14,055 nt of DNA, from the NCBI GenBank assembly GCA_902773365.1, contig CACYEG010000085.1, forward strand, positions 1-14,055. The letters run 5' to 3'. Below, piece after piece: positions 12,998-14,055 of the stretch. A program made the translations under genes and the position numbers. The notes beneath the pieces were generated by a model. That model worked only from the letters and a program-made list of their open reading frames with translations, was not told the DNA's origin and did no database searches. How positions within the stretch are numbered: the first letter of the stretch is position 1; every line of letters begins with the position of its first letter. This stretch comes from an uncultured Erysipelotrichaceae bacterium (GTDB lineage: Bacteria > Bacillota_I > Bacilli_A > RF39 > UBA660).

Positions 12998-13299
12998 ACC
13001 ATATACATGTTATTATTAGTAGTGTAATCTAAGCCTTCTTTATATTGCATTTCACTCTCTAATTTTGATATTCTAGTGTCGAATCTGTTAAGTTGGCGTT
13101 CAATTTTAGCAAGTCTTGTTTCTAGTTCATTATTGTAAATATCCATTTGGTTATTCGAAGAAGGCAAGACCGGTCCTGAATAAAACGCACTATTTGATTC
13201 TGTTGCCATTGGATACATATTTGGCATCATAGGTGCCGTTGGATACAAATAACTGCTAGATGAATTGTTTTGAAAGAATGCATTTCGCTCTTTTTTCAT
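12994..13299 (-). CDS. Small protein with low-complexity N-terminus and coiled coil
   Basis: I do not recognise this 101-aa protein as a named family. Residues 1-50 are rich in Asn, Ser, Pro, Tyr and Met (YPTAPMMPNMYP). Residues 57-84 form a clear heptad pattern (L59, L63, I66, L70, F73, I77, L80), that is, one coiled coil of about four heptads, probably dimeric or trimeric. The end is again polar with NNN and Met. There is no signal peptide or membrane helix. Composition of this type occurs in spore coat and other self-assembling proteins, and sporulation-type genes are close by, so a coat-like structural role is a guess. The start ATG is preceded on its strand by AGGGGGG. The stop overlaps the flippase stop in the palindrome TTAA (12994-12997). 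Confidence 0.65.
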   Translation of the reverse strand: MKKERNAFFQNNSSSSYLYPTAPMMPNMYPMATESNSAFYSGPVLPSSNNQMDIYNNELETRLAKIERQLNRFDTRISKLESEMQYKEGLDYTTNNNMYMV

Positions 13300-13355
13300 A
13301 CGATACCCCCCTGTACTAATAATATATGCAAATAATAGAAGTAGGTGTATAACTA

Positions 13356-14006
13356 GTGAGACTAAGAAATGTTAAAAATGCAAAAGAAATTTTAAACAAC
13401 TCTGATTATTACATAAATAGTACCAAATATCCCAAGGGCATATGGAACAACTTATTTAAAAATGATAATCCTATTATGTTGGAAATTGGTATGGGTAAAG
13501 GTGACTTCCTGATAGGAATGGCCAAGAAACATCCAGAGTATAACTTTATAGGTGTTGAAAAATATGAAAGTGTATTAGCTAAAGCAATTGAAAAACTAGA
13601 TGCGTTAGAACTAGATAATGTAAAAGTTATTCAAATAGATGCTAAGGAACTTGATACCGCACTTGATCATGAAATAAATAGTATTTATTTAAATTTCAGT
13701 GATCCATGGCCAAAGACAAGGCATCATAAAAGAAGACTTACCCATGAAACATTTCTTCAAGTGTACGATAAAATATTTAAATCCGACGCAAGAATTGTTA
13801 TGAAGACAGATAATGACAGTCTTTTTGAAGATAGTTTAGTTAATCTTAGTACATATGGCTATATTTTAGATGAAGTAATATTGGATTTATGGGCTTGTAA
13901 CAAAGAAAATATTAGGACAGAATACGAAACAAAATTTGGTTCTAAAGGATTTAAGATAAAGTATTTGAGTGCACATAAAAAGATAGATGAACATGAAAAA
14001 ATTTGA
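13356..14006 (+). CDS. trmB: tRNA (guanine-N7-)-methyltransferase, GTG start
   Basis: TrmB uses S-adenosylmethionine to methylate G46 in the variable loop of tRNAs. Recognised from the SAM-binding motif LEIGMGKGDF (42-51), IGVEKY (65-70), the catalytic and tRNA-binding block NFSDPWPKTRHHKRRL (113-128) and the C-terminal TEYETKF (188-194). The 216-aa length is normal. The gene begins with GTG, preceded by AGGTGT (13343-13348); MRLRNVKNA corresponds to the family N-terminus, so the GTG is accepted. It ends with TGA, and its Trp residues use TGG. It is transcribed divergently from the coiled-coil gene, with 56 nt between the starts. Confidence 0.95.
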   Translation: MRLRNVKNAKEILNNSDYYINSTKYPKGIWNNLFKNDNPIMLEIGMGKGDFLIGMAKKHPEYNFIGVEKYESVLAKAIEKLDALELDNVKVIQIDAKELDTALDHEINSIYLNFSDPWPKTRHHKRRLTHETFLQVYDKIFKSDARIVMKTDNDSLFEDSLVNLSTYGYILDEVILDLWACNKENIRTEYETKFGSKGFKIKYLSAHKKIDEHEKI

Positions 14007-14012
14007 TATAAT
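14004..14012 (+). promoter_or_regulatory. Extended -10 element overlapping the trmB stop
   Basis: TGA followed by TATAAT (14007-14012) is a full extended -10 motif whose TGA is also the trmB stop codon. No good -35 lies 17 nt upstream. If used, it would drive the gene starting at 14037. Confidence 0.4.
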
Positions 14013-14036
14013 GATTATTGGTAGGCGAGGTGAATT

Positions 14037-14055
14037 ATGAAACGCTTAATTATAA
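14037..14055 (+). CDS. Start of a downstream gene, truncated by the window
   Basis: ATG at 14037 is preceded by GAGGTGA (14027-14033), a strong ribosome binding site, and six codons (MKRLII) remain open to the window edge. This is too little to identify it. Confidence 0.6.

Noticed and set aside
13356..14006. Use of the Mycoplasma genetic code (TGA as Trp)
   Set aside because: All conserved Trp positions in recognised genes are TGG, no gene needs TGA read-through, and trmB ends naturally at TGA with a ribosome binding site for the next gene just after.
1..14055. Insertion sequences, integrases, CRISPR arrays or long repeats
   Set aside because: No transposase-like protein, no repeated spacer pattern and no long direct or inverted repeat was seen on reading either strand.

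Overview
The window looks like chromosome of a low-GC Gram-positive bacterium of the class Bacilli, probably an uncultured, Mollicutes- or Erysipelotrichia-like gut lineage (inference). The base composition is strongly AT-rich. The gene content is Bacilli-like: infC-rpmI-rplT, rpsD, ezrA, gatCAB and a SpoVB/MurJ-family flippase. Two small genes match sporulation families (SpoVIF and Cse60). TGG is the tryptophan codon in all conserved genes and TGA ends trmB, so the standard bacterial code fits better than the Mycoplasma code.

Layout. 1-127: tail of a membrane protein that resembles RnfD. 128-2231: an accessory-looking segment with a probably broken reading frame (157-666) and an unrecognised 472-aa gene with its own strong promoter. 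2252-3743: the infC-rpmI-rplT operon, with its promoter, a leader that can fold as an antiterminator or a terminator (L20-leader type), an infC gene that appears to start at ATA, and an L20 protein with an extra Rho_N-like C-terminal domain. 3755-4557, minus strand: rpsD with a terminator, a leader holding a possible pseudoknot, and a fully consensus promoter. 4580-6356: ezrA, transcribed divergently from rpsD. 6376-11059: a CapA-like lipoprotein gene, gatC-gatA-gatB and a SpoVIF-family gene, closed by a strong terminator. 11084-12997: a promoter, a cse60-like gene and a SpoVB/MurJ-type flippase gene. 12994-13299, minus strand: a small coiled-coil protein gene meeting the flippase gene tail to tail. 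13356-14006: trmB. A further gene starts at 14037.

How the genes fit together. Most of the window is translation and its regulation: initiation factor IF3, ribosomal proteins L35, L20 and S4, the Asp/Glu-tRNA amidotransferase GatCAB, and the tRNA m7G46 methyltransferase. The ribosomal leaders and the ATA start of infC suggest three separate autoregulatory loops (L20, S4, IF3). The second theme is envelope and division: EzrA, a CapA-like lipoprotein and the flippase. The third is sporulation: the SpoVIF-like and Cse60-like genes, and possibly the flippase and the coiled-coil protein. No insertion sequence, CRISPR array, tRNA or rRNA gene was seen. The least ordinary parts are the 128-2231 segment, the fused L20 protein and the regulatory leaders.
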